Source: Kitasatospora albolonga (GTDB lineage Bacteria; Actinomycetota; Actinomycetes; Streptomycetales; Streptomycetaceae). Taken from it: a DNA stretch of 64,000 nucleotides. The stretch covers positions 1,668,001 to 1,732,000 of the forward strand of contig CP020563.1 of assembly GCA_002082585.1 (NCBI GenBank). The letters run 5' to 3'. The notes under the pieces are model-generated. The model ran no database searches and was not told the DNA's origin. It was given only the letters and a program-made list of their open reading frames with translations. The translations under genes and the position numbers were made by a program. Within the stretch, counting starts at the first letter, position 1; each line of letters opens with the position of its first letter. Below are positions 54,625-63,008 of this stretch, piece by piece.

Positions 54625-56421
54625 TTGCGCGAGTTCAGCCTTCCGGCCCTGTACGAGGTCCCGACGGACGGCAATCTGACGGATCTGATCCGCCGCAACG
54701 CCGCTCAGCATCCCGATGTCGCGGTGATGAGCCGCAAGGTGGCCGGTGCCTGGACCGATGTCAGCGCCACCCAGTTCCTGGCCGAGGTGAGAGCCGCCGC
54801 CAAAGGGCTGATCGCCTCGGGCGTGGGGCCCGGCGACCGGGTCGCCCTGATGTCGCGCACCCGGTTCGAGTGGGTGCTGCTGGACTTCGCGATCTGGAGC
54901 GCGGGCGCGGTGACCGTGCCGGTGTACGAGACCAGCTCCGCCGAGCAGGTGCAGTGGATTCTCGGTGACTCCGGGGCGGTGGCGGTGGTCGTGGAGAGCG
55001 ACGCGCACGCGGCCGCGGTGGAGTCCGTACGGGAGGGGCTGCCGGAGCTCGCGCACGTCTGGCAGATCGAGGCGGGCGCGGTGAAGGCCCTGGGCGAGGC
55101 GGGCGCCGAGGTCCCGGACGAGACCATGGACGCGCGGATGGTCAGCGCCAAGGCGGACGACCCGGCCACCATCGTCTACACCTCCGGCACCACGGGCCGC
55201 CCCAAGGGCTGTGTGCTCACCCACCGCAGCTTCTTCGCGGAGTGCGGCAACGTGGTGGAGCGGCTGAAGCCCCTGTTCCGTACAGGCGAGTGCTCGGTGC
55301 TGCTGTTCCTGCCCGCCGCGCACGTCTTCGGCCGGATGGTCGAGGTGGCCTCGGTGATGGCCCCGATCCGGCTCGGCTGCGTCCCCGACATCAAGAACCT
55401 CACCGATGAGCTGGCCACGTTCCGGCCGACCCTGATCCTCGGGGTGCCCCGGGTCTTCGAGAAGGTCTACAACGCGGCGCGCGCCAAGGCGCAGGCCGAC
55501 GGCAAGGGCAAGATCTTCGACCGGGCCGCCGACACGGCGATCGCCTACAGCCGGGCGCTCTCCACCCCGCAGGGCCCCTCGCTGGGGCTGAAGCTGAAGC
55601 ACAAGCTGTTCGACAAGCTGGTCTTCGGCAAGCTGCGCGCGGTCCTCGGCGGCAAGGGCGAGTTCGCGATCTCCGGCGGGGCCCCGCTCGGTGAGCGGCT
55701 CGGCCACTTCTACCGGGGCATCGGCTTCACGGTCCTGGAGGGCTACGGCCTGACCGAGAGCTGCGCGGCCACCGCGTTCAACCCGTGGGACCGGCAGAAG
55801 ATCGGTACGGTCGGCCAGCCGCTGCCCGGCTCGGTGGTGCGGATCGCGGACGACGGCGAGGTGCTGCTCCACGGCGAGCACCTGTTCACCGGGTACTGGA
55901 AGAACGAGTCGGCGTCCGCCGAGGCGCTGGCCGACGGCTGGTTCCACACCGGGGACATCGGCACGCTCGACGAGGACGGCTATCTGGCGATCACCGGCCG
56001 CAAGAAGGAGATCATCGTCACGGCGGGCGGCAAGAACGTGGCCCCCGCGGTGATCGAGGACCGCATCCGCGCCCACGCCCTGGTCGCCGAGTGCATGGTG
56101 GTCGGCGACGGCCGCCCGTTCGTGGGCGCGCTGGTCACCCTGGACGAGGAGTTCCTGAGCCGCTGGGCCGAGGAGCACGGCAAGCCGGCCGGTTCGACGG
56201 CCCTGTCGCTGCGGGAGGACCCGGAGCTGCTGGCGGAGGTGCAGCGGGCGGTGGACAACGGCAACGCGGCGGTCTCCAAGGCCGAGTCCGTACGCAAGTT
56301 CCGTATCCTGCCCGCCCAGTTCACCGAGGAGGCGGGCCACATCACACCGTCGCTGAAGCTGAAGCGGAACGTGGTGGCGAAGGACTTCGCGGACGAGGTG
56401 GAGTCGATCTACCGCGCCTGA
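54625..56421 (+). CDS. Long-chain acyl-CoA ligase (FadD15-like)
   Basis: 598 aa, AMP-forming ligase activating long-chain fatty acids. Motifs: YTSGTTGRPKGCVLTH (P-loop), LPAAHVFGRMVE, ISGGAPLGERLGHFYRG, LEGYGLTESCAATAFN (A5), HTGDIGTLDEDGYLAITGRKKEIIVTAGGKNVAP (A7-A8) and the C-terminal Lys in HITPSLKLKRNVV. The layout matches mycobacterial FadD15 (Rv2187). TTG start at 54625 with GAGGAG 8 bases upstream. It converges on the mannosyltransferase gene across a strong terminator. Confidence 0.93.
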   Translation: MREFSLPALYEVPTDGNLTDLIRRNAAQHPDVAVMSRKVAGAWTDVSATQFLAEVRAAAKGLIASGVGPGDRVALMSRTRFEWVLLDFAIWSAGAVTVPVYETSSAEQVQWILGDSGAVAVVVESDAHAAAVESVREGLPELAHVWQIEAGAVKALGEAGAEVPDETMDARMVSAKADDPATIVYTSGTTGRPKGCVLTHRSFFAECGNVVERLKPLFRTGECSVLLFLPAAHVFGRMVEVASVMAPIRLGCVPDIKNLTDELATFRPTLILGVPRVFEKVYNAARAKAQADGKGKIFDRAADTAIAYSRALSTPQGPSLGLKLKHKLFDKLVFGKLRAVLGGKGEFAISGGAPLGERLGHFYRGIGFTVLEGYGLTESCAATAFNPWDRQKIGTVGQPLPGSVVRIADDGEVLLHGEHLFTGYWKNESASAEALADGWFHTGDIGTLDEDGYLAITGRKKEIIVTAGGKNVAPAVIEDRIRAHALVAECMVVGDGRPFVGALVTLDEEFLSRWAEEHGKPAGSTALSLREDPELLAEVQRAVDNGNAAVSKAESVRKFRILPAQFTEEAGHITPSLKLKRNVVAKDFADEVESIYRA

Positions 56422-56428
56422 GTGTTAC

Positions 56429-56482
56429 GCGTACGGAGAGGGGGCCCGCGCCTTTCGAGGCGCGGGCCCCCTCTCCGTACGC
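56429..56482. terminator. 25-bp bidirectional terminator with TTCG loop
   Basis: Perfect 25-bp stem (56429-56453 with 56458-56482) and a TTCG tetraloop, between the convergent acyl-CoA ligase and glycosyltransferase genes. It is the longest perfect stem noticed in the window. Confidence 0.9.
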
Positions 56483-56503
56483 ACAGCAAAGGCCCTCAGG
56501 GAG

Positions 56504-57646
56504 TCACAGCAGGGTCTTCAGCTTCTCCGCCAGCAGGTCCCAGCGCCACTTCTCCTCGACCCAGGCGCGTCCGCGCTCCCCCATCCGCCGCCGCAGCTCC
56601 GCGTCCCCGAGCAGCGTCACGATCCGGTCCGCCGCCTCCTCCGGGCTGCCCCCGCGCACCACCCACCCGGTCTCGCCGTCGAGCACCGCGTCCGGCGCGC
56701 CGCCCGAGTCCCCGGCCACCACCGGCAGCCCGGTCGCGGACGCCTCCAGGTAGACGATGCCGAGCCCCTCCACGTCCAGCCCCCGCCGCCGGGTCCGGCA
56801 CGGCATGGCGAAGACGTCCCCGGCCCCGTAGTGCGCGGGCAGCTCCTCCCACGGCACGGGCCCGGTGAACCGCACCGAGTCCGCCACCCCGGTCTCCGCC
56901 GCGAGCCGCTTCAGCTCCTTGGCGTACGGGCCGCCGCCGACGATCAGCAGCACCGCGTCCGGGAGCTGCGCGAGGATCGCGGGCATGGCCAGGATCAGCG
57001 TGTCCTGGCCCTTGCGCGGCACCAGGCGCGAGACGCAGACGACCACGGGCCGGTCGGAGAGGCCGAGGCGGGCGCGGACCCGGTCGCCGCCGGAGGCCGG
57101 GTGGAAGGTCTTCTCGTCGACGCCCGGCGGCAGCTGCACCATGCGGGCGGCGGCCTCCGGGGTAAGGGCGGCGGCGATGCGGGAGCGGGTGTACTCACCC
57201 AGATAGGTGATCGTGTCCGTGCCCTCCCCGACCCTGCGCAGCAGCTGCCGGGAGGCGGGCAGCTGGGCCCAGCCCGCCTCGTGGCCGTGGGTGGTGGCCA
57301 CCAGCCGCCTCGCGCCCGCGCGGCGCAGCGCGGGGGCCATCAGGCCGAGCGGGGCGGCGGCGCCGAACCAGACGGAGGTGCAGCCGTGTTCGCGCAGCAG
57401 GGCGGTGGCCCGCCGGGTGACGCGCGGGGTCGGCAGCAGCATCGTCGTCCGGTCGCGGACCACGGTGAACGGCTGCTCGGCGTCGAAGGCGGCGGTGGCC
57501 GCCGTCCCTTCCTCGCCGCGCTTCCAGGTGGAGGCGTAGACGACGACCCGGTCGGGGTCCAGGCGCAGCGCCATGTTGTGCAGGAACGCCTGGATGCCAC
57601 CGGGGCGGGGCGGGAAGTCATTGGTCACGATCAAGGTCTTGTCCAT
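56504..57646 (-). CDS. pimB: GT4 glycosyltransferase, PimB'-like mannosyltransferase
   Basis: 380 aa, GT-B fold. N-terminal TNDFPPRPGGIQAFLHNMALRL (glycine-rich acceptor loop), THGHEAGWAQLPASRQLLRRVGEG, YTRSRIAAAL, PPGVDEKTFHP, CVSRLVPRKGQDTLILAMP, VGGGPYAKELKRLA, and the GT4 EX7E motif in EGLGIVYLEASATGLPVV. It matches PimB' (Rv2188c), which adds the second mannose to phosphatidylinositol mannoside, in sequence and in its place next to a FadD15-like gene. TACTGT lies 8 bases before the ATG, with no clear Shine-Dalgarno. Confidence 0.82.
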   Translation of the reverse strand: MDKTLIVTNDFPPRPGGIQAFLHNMALRLDPDRVVVYASTWKRGEEGTAATAAFDAEQPFTVVRDRTTMLLPTPRVTRRATALLREHGCTSVWFGAAAPLGLMAPALRRAGARRLVATTHGHEAGWAQLPASRQLLRRVGEGTDTITYLGEYTRSRIAAALTPEAAARMVQLPPGVDEKTFHPASGGDRVRARLGLSDRPVVVCVSRLVPRKGQDTLILAMPAILAQLPDAVLLIVGGGPYAKELKRLAAETGVADSVRFTGPVPWEELPAHYGAGDVFAMPCRTRRRGLDVEGLGIVYLEASATGLPVVAGDSGGAPDAVLDGETGWVVRGGSPEEAADRIVTLLGDAELRRRMGERGRAWVEEKWRWDLLAEKLKTLL

Positions 57647-57749
57647 CGCGGCCGACAGTACCGAACGGCCGCGCTTCCCGGCCGACGCCCTCGCTCCCCG
57701 GCATCATGGGCCGCCGGACGAGAGCCGGAGACGATCCAGGGCGGCGGCG

Positions 57750-59036
57750 ATGACGGGGCGACCATCCAGGGGCACGGAACTCCTGCCGTACGGACTCCTG
57801 TCCCGCGCATACCTGCCGTACGGGCTGCTGCCGTTCACGGCCTGGGTGCTGACCCGGGCCGCGCTGCTGCTCTGGGTGTCCGGGGTGCTCACCCTGGGCA
57901 CCCTCGATGTCACCGTGGACGTCTCGGTGATCTACCGGGGCTGGTACGAGACGCTGCTCACCGGCACCTATCCGCTGGACGACGTCACCTGGCAGTACCC
58001 GCCCGGCGCGGCCCTCGCGATCCTCTCCCCCGCCCTGCTGCCCTTCCTCGCGTACGCGAGCGCCTTCTACGTTCTCGTCCTGCTCTGCGACGCCCTGGTG
58101 CTGGGGCTGCTGCTGTACGCGGGGCGGCGGCCGGGGATAAGGGTGGCGGGTGCCTGGGTGTGGGTCGTGGGGGTGCCGCTGCTGGGGCCGACCGTGTACG
58201 CCCGCTACGACCTGATGGTGACGGCGGTGGCGGTGGCGGCGCTGCTGGCGGGGGTGCGGCACCCGAAGGTGCTGGGGGCGCTGGCCGCGTTCGGGGCGCT
58301 GCTAAAGGTGTGGCCGACGCTGGTGCTGGTGGGGGTGGAGCGGGGGCGGCGGACCCGGGCGGCCTGGTCGGCGGCGGCGCTGACGGGGGCCGGTCTCGCG
58401 GTGGGCTTCGCGCTGTGGATGCCGGGGGCGTTCGCGTTCCTGGCCTTCCAGCGGGACCGGGGCACGGAGATCGAGTCGCTGGGGGCGCTGTACTTCCACC
58501 TGGCGCGGCACATGGGCTGGGAGGGGCGGGTGGAGCTGCGCTACGGCTCGATGGAGTTCCTCGGCCCGGGGGTGGAGCTGGTCTCCGCGCTGGCGCTGGG
58601 GCTCGCCGCGCTCGCTCTGGGCTGGCTGCTGGTGTGGCGGCTGCGGGCCCGTGCGTTCGCCGCCCACACCCCGGCGCAGGCCGCGTTCACGGCGGTGCTG
58701 CTGTTCACCACGACGAGCCGGGTGATCAGCCCGCAGTACGTGGTGTGGCTGGTCGGTCTCGCGGCGGTCTGCCTGGCGTTCCGGGGCGGCGGGATGGTGC
58801 GGCCCGCCGTGCTGGTGCTGGTGGCGGCCGGGGTGACGGTGCTGGAGTTCCCGGTGTACTTCGCCGAGGTGGTGGCGAGCGACGCGTGGGGCGTGGCGCT
58901 GCTGTTCGTACGGAACGGGCTGCTGGTGGCGGCCTCGCTGATCGCCGCGCGGCGGCTGTGGCGGGAGACGGTGCCGGGGGCGGCGGCCGGGGTCTCCGCG
59001 GTGCCCGGGGATCAGCCGAGCCGGGTGCTCAGGTAG
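57750..59036 (+). CDS. GT87 polyprenol-phosphate mannosyltransferase
   Basis: 428 aa with about ten membrane segments, GT-C fold. Early extracytoplasmic loop DVSVIYRGWYETLLTGTYPLDDVTWQYPPGAA and the later YARYDLMVTAVAVAALLAG are typical of the GT87 (DUF2029) family, including Rv2181, which uses polyprenyl phosphomannose. Streptomyces lacks lipoarabinomannan, so the acceptor may be another lipid or a protein. The ATG at 57750 has AGGGCGG upstream. Its last 25 bases overlap the convergent lipoprotein gene. A very long plus-strand frame around it is a shadow. Confidence 0.85.
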   Translation: MTGRPSRGTELLPYGLLSRAYLPYGLLPFTAWVLTRAALLLWVSGVLTLGTLDVTVDVSVIYRGWYETLLTGTYPLDDVTWQYPPGAALAILSPALLPFLAYASAFYVLVLLCDALVLGLLLYAGRRPGIRVAGAWVWVVGVPLLGPTVYARYDLMVTAVAVAALLAGVRHPKVLGALAAFGALLKVWPTLVLVGVERGRRTRAAWSAAALTGAGLAVGFALWMPGAFAFLAFQRDRGTEIESLGALYFHLARHMGWEGRVELRYGSMEFLGPGVELVSALALGLAALALGWLLVWRLRARAFAAHTPAQAAFTAVLLFTTTSRVISPQYVVWLVGLAAVCLAFRGGGMVRPAVLVLVAAGVTVLEFPVYFAEVVASDAWGVALLFVRNGLLVAASLIAARRLWRETVPGAAAGVSAVPGDQPSRVLR

Positions 59037-60277
59037 TCGCGCCAGTCGGCGGTGAACTGCTCCGGCGTCGTGTCGAGCACCGCGCCCATCGCCTGCTCGA
59101 CCGACCCGTCCCGCCCGGAGTGGGCCCCCACGGCCGCGTAGAAGGCGGTCAGCTTCTCCTTGCCCCACCGCTCCGCGATGAGCTCGCAGGCCATCCAGGC
59201 GCTCTCGTAGGCCCGGGCCAGCTTGTCGGGGTCGCCGTCGAAGCCGAAGTCCTCGTCCACGGGGAACGCGTCGGGCACGTCACCGGCCCGGACGGCCTTG
59301 GTCAGCGCGGGGGCGATGAGGTCGGGGGCGCGGTCCTCGGCCCGGTAGGCGGCCCAGTCGGCGAAGCCCTCGGAGAGCCAGACCGGGGTGGCCGTGGAGG
59401 TGCTGGTCCGGGTGGCGACATGGACCGTCTCATGGGTCAGGACGACCCGCTGGCCGAAGCTGCCGAGGGTGGCGTACGCCTGCGGGTTGACGATCACCCG
59501 GTCCGCGATGGCCGGGCGCTCCCCGGTGGTGCCCGCCTCGCCGGTGGTGACGGCGGCGATACCCCGGTAGCTGGTCTCCGGGGAGCCGAGGAGCTCCGCC
59601 ATGGACGCCACGGAGTCCGGGACGAGGACGACCACCCGGCGCGCCCACTCCCCCGGCCAGGCGTCGGAGACGGCCGGTACGGCGAGGTCCACGGTGTCGG
59701 CGACCCGGCGCAGCTCCTCCTCGGGCCGTCCGACGCCCAGGACGAGGCTGTGGGCGCCCCGGACGACCGCCACCTCCCCCTGGTGCCAGAGCTGGTCGGA
59801 GGCGCCCTCGGCGGGCCGGTCGGCGGTGACGTACCAGCGCCCGCCGTCCCGCATCAGCTCCAGGGTGCGGCGGGTGGTGACGGGCGCGGTGTCGTACCCG
59901 TCGATCCGGTAGCTCAGCTCCACCTCGGCGGTGGCCCAGTCGCCGTCCTGCTCGGGGGTGCCCTGTACCTCGTACGTCCAGGACTCCAGCGGTACGTCGG
60001 CGAGGTTGGCGAACTCCGTGCGCTGGGCGGCCCGCAGCTTCCGGGCGTCGGGGGCGATCGGCTCCAGGTAGCCCGCGGAGTCCTTGGCGAGGACGGCGGC
60101 GGCGCGGCGCTCCAGGGTGGCGTCGATCTCGCGGACGGTGAGGGAGGTGCCGGCGCCCTGCCGGTCCGCCGTGGCCGTACAGGCGGTGGCGGTCAGCAGA
60201 ACGGCGAGCACGAGGCCCGCCGCACGCCGGGGGAACCGGGGGCGTCCCCCGCGCGCACCACGTCCTCGTCCGGCCAC
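59012..60277 (-). CDS. Lipoprotein with HExxH metallopeptidase-like motif
   Basis: 421 aa. Signal peptide with lipobox (LTATAC, Cys at about residue 33) after a basic n-region, so anchored outside the membrane. A helical and beta domain (SYRIDGYDTAPVTTRRTLELMRDGGRWYVTAD) precedes LTHETVHVATRTSTSTATPVWLSEGFADWAAYRA, where HETVH plus the downstream Glu of SEGFADW fit a gluzincin zinc site. Substrate unknown. The GTG at 60277 lies 7 bases after TACGAT (minus strand, 60285-60290) with no Shine-Dalgarno, a leaderless pattern. Confidence 0.82.
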   Translation of the reverse strand: MAGRGRGARGGRPRFPRRAAGLVLAVLLTATACTATADRQGAGTSLTVREIDATLERRAAAVLAKDSAGYLEPIAPDARKLRAAQRTEFANLADVPLESWTYEVQGTPEQDGDWATAEVELSYRIDGYDTAPVTTRRTLELMRDGGRWYVTADRPAEGASDQLWHQGEVAVVRGAHSLVLGVGRPEEELRRVADTVDLAVPAVSDAWPGEWARRVVVLVPDSVASMAELLGSPETSYRGIAAVTTGEAGTTGERPAIADRVIVNPQAYATLGSFGQRVVLTHETVHVATRTSTSTATPVWLSEGFADWAAYRAEDRAPDLIAPALTKAVRAGDVPDAFPVDEDFGFDGDPDKLARAYESAWMACELIAERWGKEKLTAFYAAVGAHSGRDGSVEQAMGAVLDTTPEQFTADWRDYLSTRLG

Positions 60278-60333
60278 CCTGCCGATCGTACGGTCACCTC
60301 CGGGCGGCGGCCCGGCCCGGTGGCCGGGAAGCG

Positions 60334-61362
60334 TCAGATCCGGGTGACCGAGGAGACGGGCATCATGCCGACCGGGTCGTAGCGGATCGCGGCGCCCGGG
60401 TAGGGGGCGTGGATGACCTGGCCGTTGCCCACGTACATGCCGATATGGCTGGCGTCGGCCCGGTAGGCGACCAGGTCACCGGGCTGGGCCTGGGAGAGCG
60501 GGACCATGCGGCCCGCGTACCGCTGGGCCTGCGAGGTGCGGGGCAGGCTCACCCCGGCCTGGGCGTAGGCCCACTGCATGAGGCCGGAACAGTCGAAGCC
60601 GGAGGGCCCGTTGGCGCCCCACACGTACGGCTTGCCGAGCGCCCGGTGAACGGCGGAGACGGCGGACGCCGCCCGGCCGGAGCCGGGGGCGACGCCGGTG
60701 AGGTCGGGGGCGGCGTCGCGGCCGGAGCGGGAGGCCCGGTCGAAGGAGGCGCGGTCCTCGGCGGGCAGCGAGTCGAGGAGCTGCCGGGCCTGGCGGAGCT
60801 TGGCCTCGACGGCGCGTTTGTGGCGGGTGACGGCGGCCCGGTTCCGCTCCAGCTCGGTGAGGGCGCGGGTGGCCTCGGCCCGGGTCTGGGCCACCCCGCG
60901 CTGGACGTGCCGGAGCTTGTCCAGGGTCAGCGCCTGGCGGGCACCGGCCCGGTCGAGGGCGGCGGCCCGCTCCAGATAGGTGTCCGGGTCGGAGGAGAGC
61001 AGCAGGGCGAGGGCCGGGTCGATGGAGCCGGTGCGGTACTGGGCGCCCGCCATCGCGCCCAGGGAGTTACGCATCCGGTTGATGGTCTCCTGGCCCCGGG
61101 CCGCCGCGTCCTGGGCGCGGTCCGCCTCGCCGCGCAGCCGCGCGACGCGCTCCCCGGCCTCGTTGTACCGCTCGGTGGCCTGCTCCGCCTCGGCGTAGAG
61201 CCGGTCGACGGCCGCCTTGGCGCTCTCGCGCGTGTCCTTCGGGTCGGCGCTCGCCGGGGCCCCGGTCAGGGTCGCGGCGGCGGTGGCGGCCGCGGCCGAG
61301 ACGACCGTGACGCGGACGCTCCGGTTGAGGCCGGACTGTGTGGGACGGCGATGGGACACCAC
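60334..61362 (-). CDS. NlpC/P60 peptidoglycan endopeptidase, first copy
   Basis: 342 aa, secreted. A signal peptide (after SHRRPTQSGLNRSVRVTVV) is followed by a long coiled coil (residues about 40-195) and the NlpC/P60 domain: catalytic Cys in GFDCSGLMQWAYAQAG, His in ASHIGMYVGNG, third residue His in VIHAPYPG. It cuts the stem peptide of peptidoglycan. A GTG at 61362 is chosen by analogy with the second copy, with AAGGGAG upstream; longer frames are unsupported. Paralogous to the next gene, with the same layout. Confidence 0.92.
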   Translation of the reverse strand: MVSHRRPTQSGLNRSVRVTVVSAAAATAAATLTGAPASADPKDTRESAKAAVDRLYAEAEQATERYNEAGERVARLRGEADRAQDAAARGQETINRMRNSLGAMAGAQYRTGSIDPALALLLSSDPDTYLERAAALDRAGARQALTLDKLRHVQRGVAQTRAEATRALTELERNRAAVTRHKRAVEAKLRQARQLLDSLPAEDRASFDRASRSGRDAAPDLTGVAPGSGRAASAVSAVHRALGKPYVWGANGPSGFDCSGLMQWAYAQAGVSLPRTSQAQRYAGRMVPLSQAQPGDLVAYRADASHIGMYVGNGQVIHAPYPGAAIRYDPVGMMPVSSVTRI

Positions 61363-61682
61363 AGGAAGCCGCACTCCCTTCCGCTGACGCAGTAACGCGC
61401 GGCCCCTGCCGCCCGGGACGGGCGGACCGACGAGCGGGAGCCGCACAGCAGCCAGACAGTAATCGGACGACTACGCGCGGGCCAAAGACCTCGCCGGTGG
61501 CGGAAGGGGCGTCGAACACCGCTGCCCCGCCGGTGACCTCGGTCTCCGGCGGGGCAGGGCGTCAGCGTGGGGTGCGGCGATTCCCTCGTTCGGGCGTCGT
61601 CCTCGGTGGCCGTGGCGTCATCTGAGGGCACCGCGGCGGCGAACTGAAGGCGCCGTGGCGCCGGGCTGAAGGCGCCGTGGCG
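61363..61682. other. Gap between the two NlpC/P60 genes
   Basis: About 320 bases with no gene. It holds the terminator-like hairpin at 61522-61557 and a 17-base direct repeat (61644-61660 and 61666-61682, period 22) that ends exactly at the stop codon of the second copy. The promoter of the first copy must lie near its right side; none was firmly identified. Confidence 0.5.
61522..61557 (-). terminator. Hairpin between the NlpC/P60 genes
   Basis: 12-bp perfect stem (61522-61533 with 61546-61557) and a 12-base loop, about 125 bases after the stop of the upstream copy, so the pair is probably transcribed separately. Confidence 0.65.
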
Positions 61683-62717
61683 TCAGATACGGACGCCGAA
61701 CTGGAAGGTGCCCATGTAGTTCATCGACTCGTAGCGGACGACGGTGCCCGGCTTCGGGGAGTGCAGGACCTGGTTGTTGCCCGCGTAGAAGCCGACGTGC
61801 GCCAGTCCGTTGAAGAAGACCAGGTCGCCCGGCTTGAGCTGGCTGCGGCCGATCTTCACCCCGTCGTTCTGCTGGGTGAACGTGGTCCGGCTGATGGAGA
61901 CACCGGCCTGGGCGAAGGCCCACTGGGTCAGCCCGGAGCAGTCGTAGGAGTTGGGGCCCGAGCCGCCGGAGACGTACGGCTTGCCGAGCTGGGTGGCGGC
62001 GGCGGCGAGGGCGGCGGCGCCACGGCCGGAGGCGGGGGCCTCGTTGCCGAGCTGGACCCGCTCGCTGGTGGCGCGGCTGGCGCGCTCCTTCTTCGCCTCC
62101 TCCTCCTGGATCTTCGCCCGCTCGGCGGCGGTGAGGCTGTTGAGGAGCCGCTGCGCTTCGGCCAGCTTGCCCTGGTACTTCTTCTTGTTCTCGCCGAGGG
62201 CCTTGCGGACGTCGGCGAGGTCGCCGAGCTTGTCCTGGGCCTCCTTGCGCTGCTGCGCGAGGGTCCGCTGCTTGGCCTGGATCTTCTGGAGGGACTCCGT
62301 CTGCTTGACCGTCAGCTGGTCGAGCGCGGACGCCTGGTCGAGGAAGCTGTCCGGGTCCGAGGCGAGGAAGAGGGCGACCGAGGGGTCGATGCCACCGGAG
62401 CGGTACTGCGCGGTGGCGATGGAACCCAGCTCGCCGCGCAGGTCGTTCAGCTCGTCCTGGCCGCGGGCGACCTTGTCCTGGAGCGCGTCGACCTGCTTCT
62501 TGAGCTTGTCCTGCTGCTCCTTGGCCCCGTTGTACTTCTCGGTGGCCGCCTCGGCCTCGTGGTAGAGCTTGTCGACCTCGGCCTTGACCTCGTTCTTGGT
62601 CGGCTTGGGGTCGGCCTGGGCGGTCTGCGAGGACAGGGCGACGGCCGCGGCGGCGGTCGCGGTGAGCACGGTCACACGGGCGCGGCTCGGCTGCTTGGGA
62701 CGACGGTGGGACGCCAC
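61683..62717 (-). CDS. NlpC/P60 peptidoglycan endopeptidase, second copy
   Basis: 344 aa, secreted. Begins ASHRRPKQPSRARVTVLTATAAAAVALSS, a signal peptide, then a long coiled coil (about 40-190: KNEVKAEVDKLYHEAEAATEKYNGAKEQQDKLKKQVDALQ) and the NlpC/P60 domain: Cys in SYDCSGLTQWAFAQAG, His in LAHVGFYAGNN, His in VLHSPKPG. A RipA/RipC-type DL-endopeptidase for daughter-cell separation or spore wall remodelling. GTG at 62717 with AAGGAG at 9 bases. Transcription from 62850 gives a leader of about 130 bases containing a riboswitch-like element. Confidence 0.93.
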   Translation of the reverse strand: MASHRRPKQPSRARVTVLTATAAAAVALSSQTAQADPKPTKNEVKAEVDKLYHEAEAATEKYNGAKEQQDKLKKQVDALQDKVARGQDELNDLRGELGSIATAQYRSGGIDPSVALFLASDPDSFLDQASALDQLTVKQTESLQKIQAKQRTLAQQRKEAQDKLGDLADVRKALGENKKKYQGKLAEAQRLLNSLTAAERAKIQEEEAKKERASRATSERVQLGNEAPASGRGAAALAAAATQLGKPYVSGGSGPNSYDCSGLTQWAFAQAGVSISRTTFTQQNDGVKIGRSQLKPGDLVFFNGLAHVGFYAGNNQVLHSPKPGTVVRYESMNYMGTFQFGVRI

Positions 62718-62742
62718 GAAGGCGAGCTCCTTCTTCCTCAGA

Positions 62743-62803
62743 GCCGCCTACCGGGCTGTGGGGAGGCAAATCCCCGGCTCCGTGGACTCACGGACTCGGC
62801 GGT
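62743..62803 (-). promoter_or_regulatory. c-di-AMP (ydaO) riboswitch-like leader, shortened
   Basis: In the 5' leader of the second NlpC/P60 gene, on the minus strand: GAACCGCCGAGTCCG, a GGAGCCGGGGA segment, and the closing CAGCCCGGTAGGCGGC, with CCGCC pairing to GGCGG. These ends match conserved parts of the ydaO-yuaA class as I remember it, and Streptomyces wall-hydrolase genes are its known targets. The middle, with the GGGGTGAATC and GGGCGA parts, is not seen in order, so this may be a divergent or broken copy. Confidence 0.5.
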
Positions 62804-62856
62804 TCCTTCGCCGCCACCCCCCATGGGTGATCAACCGTGCGAAGGTTCGAGCCCTG

Positions 62857-62886
62857 ACCCTAGTGACCCTCTTGTGATCAGTTCAA
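62857..62886 (-). promoter_or_regulatory. Promoter of the second NlpC/P60 gene
   Basis: TTGAAC (62881-62886) and TAGGGT (62857-62862) with an 18-base spacer, read on the minus strand. Start of transcription near 62850. A 6-bp inverted repeat (62885-62901) adjoins the -35 and could be an operator. Confidence 0.7.
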
Positions 62887-63008
62887 ATCCTCACAGGATT
62901 TTTCTTGTCACATCAGGCACTTCTTTACTCTCACCGCACCACGTGTAGCGGCGACTTGACGGTACGTTCCCAGAAAACCGGCATGCCACACATGCCACGC
63001 ATCTGAAA

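Noticed and set aside
56831..60382. A 1,183-codon plus-strand open frame
   Set aside because: It is antisense to pimB and the lipoprotein gene and out of frame with the GT87 gene; low-complexity product with no family.
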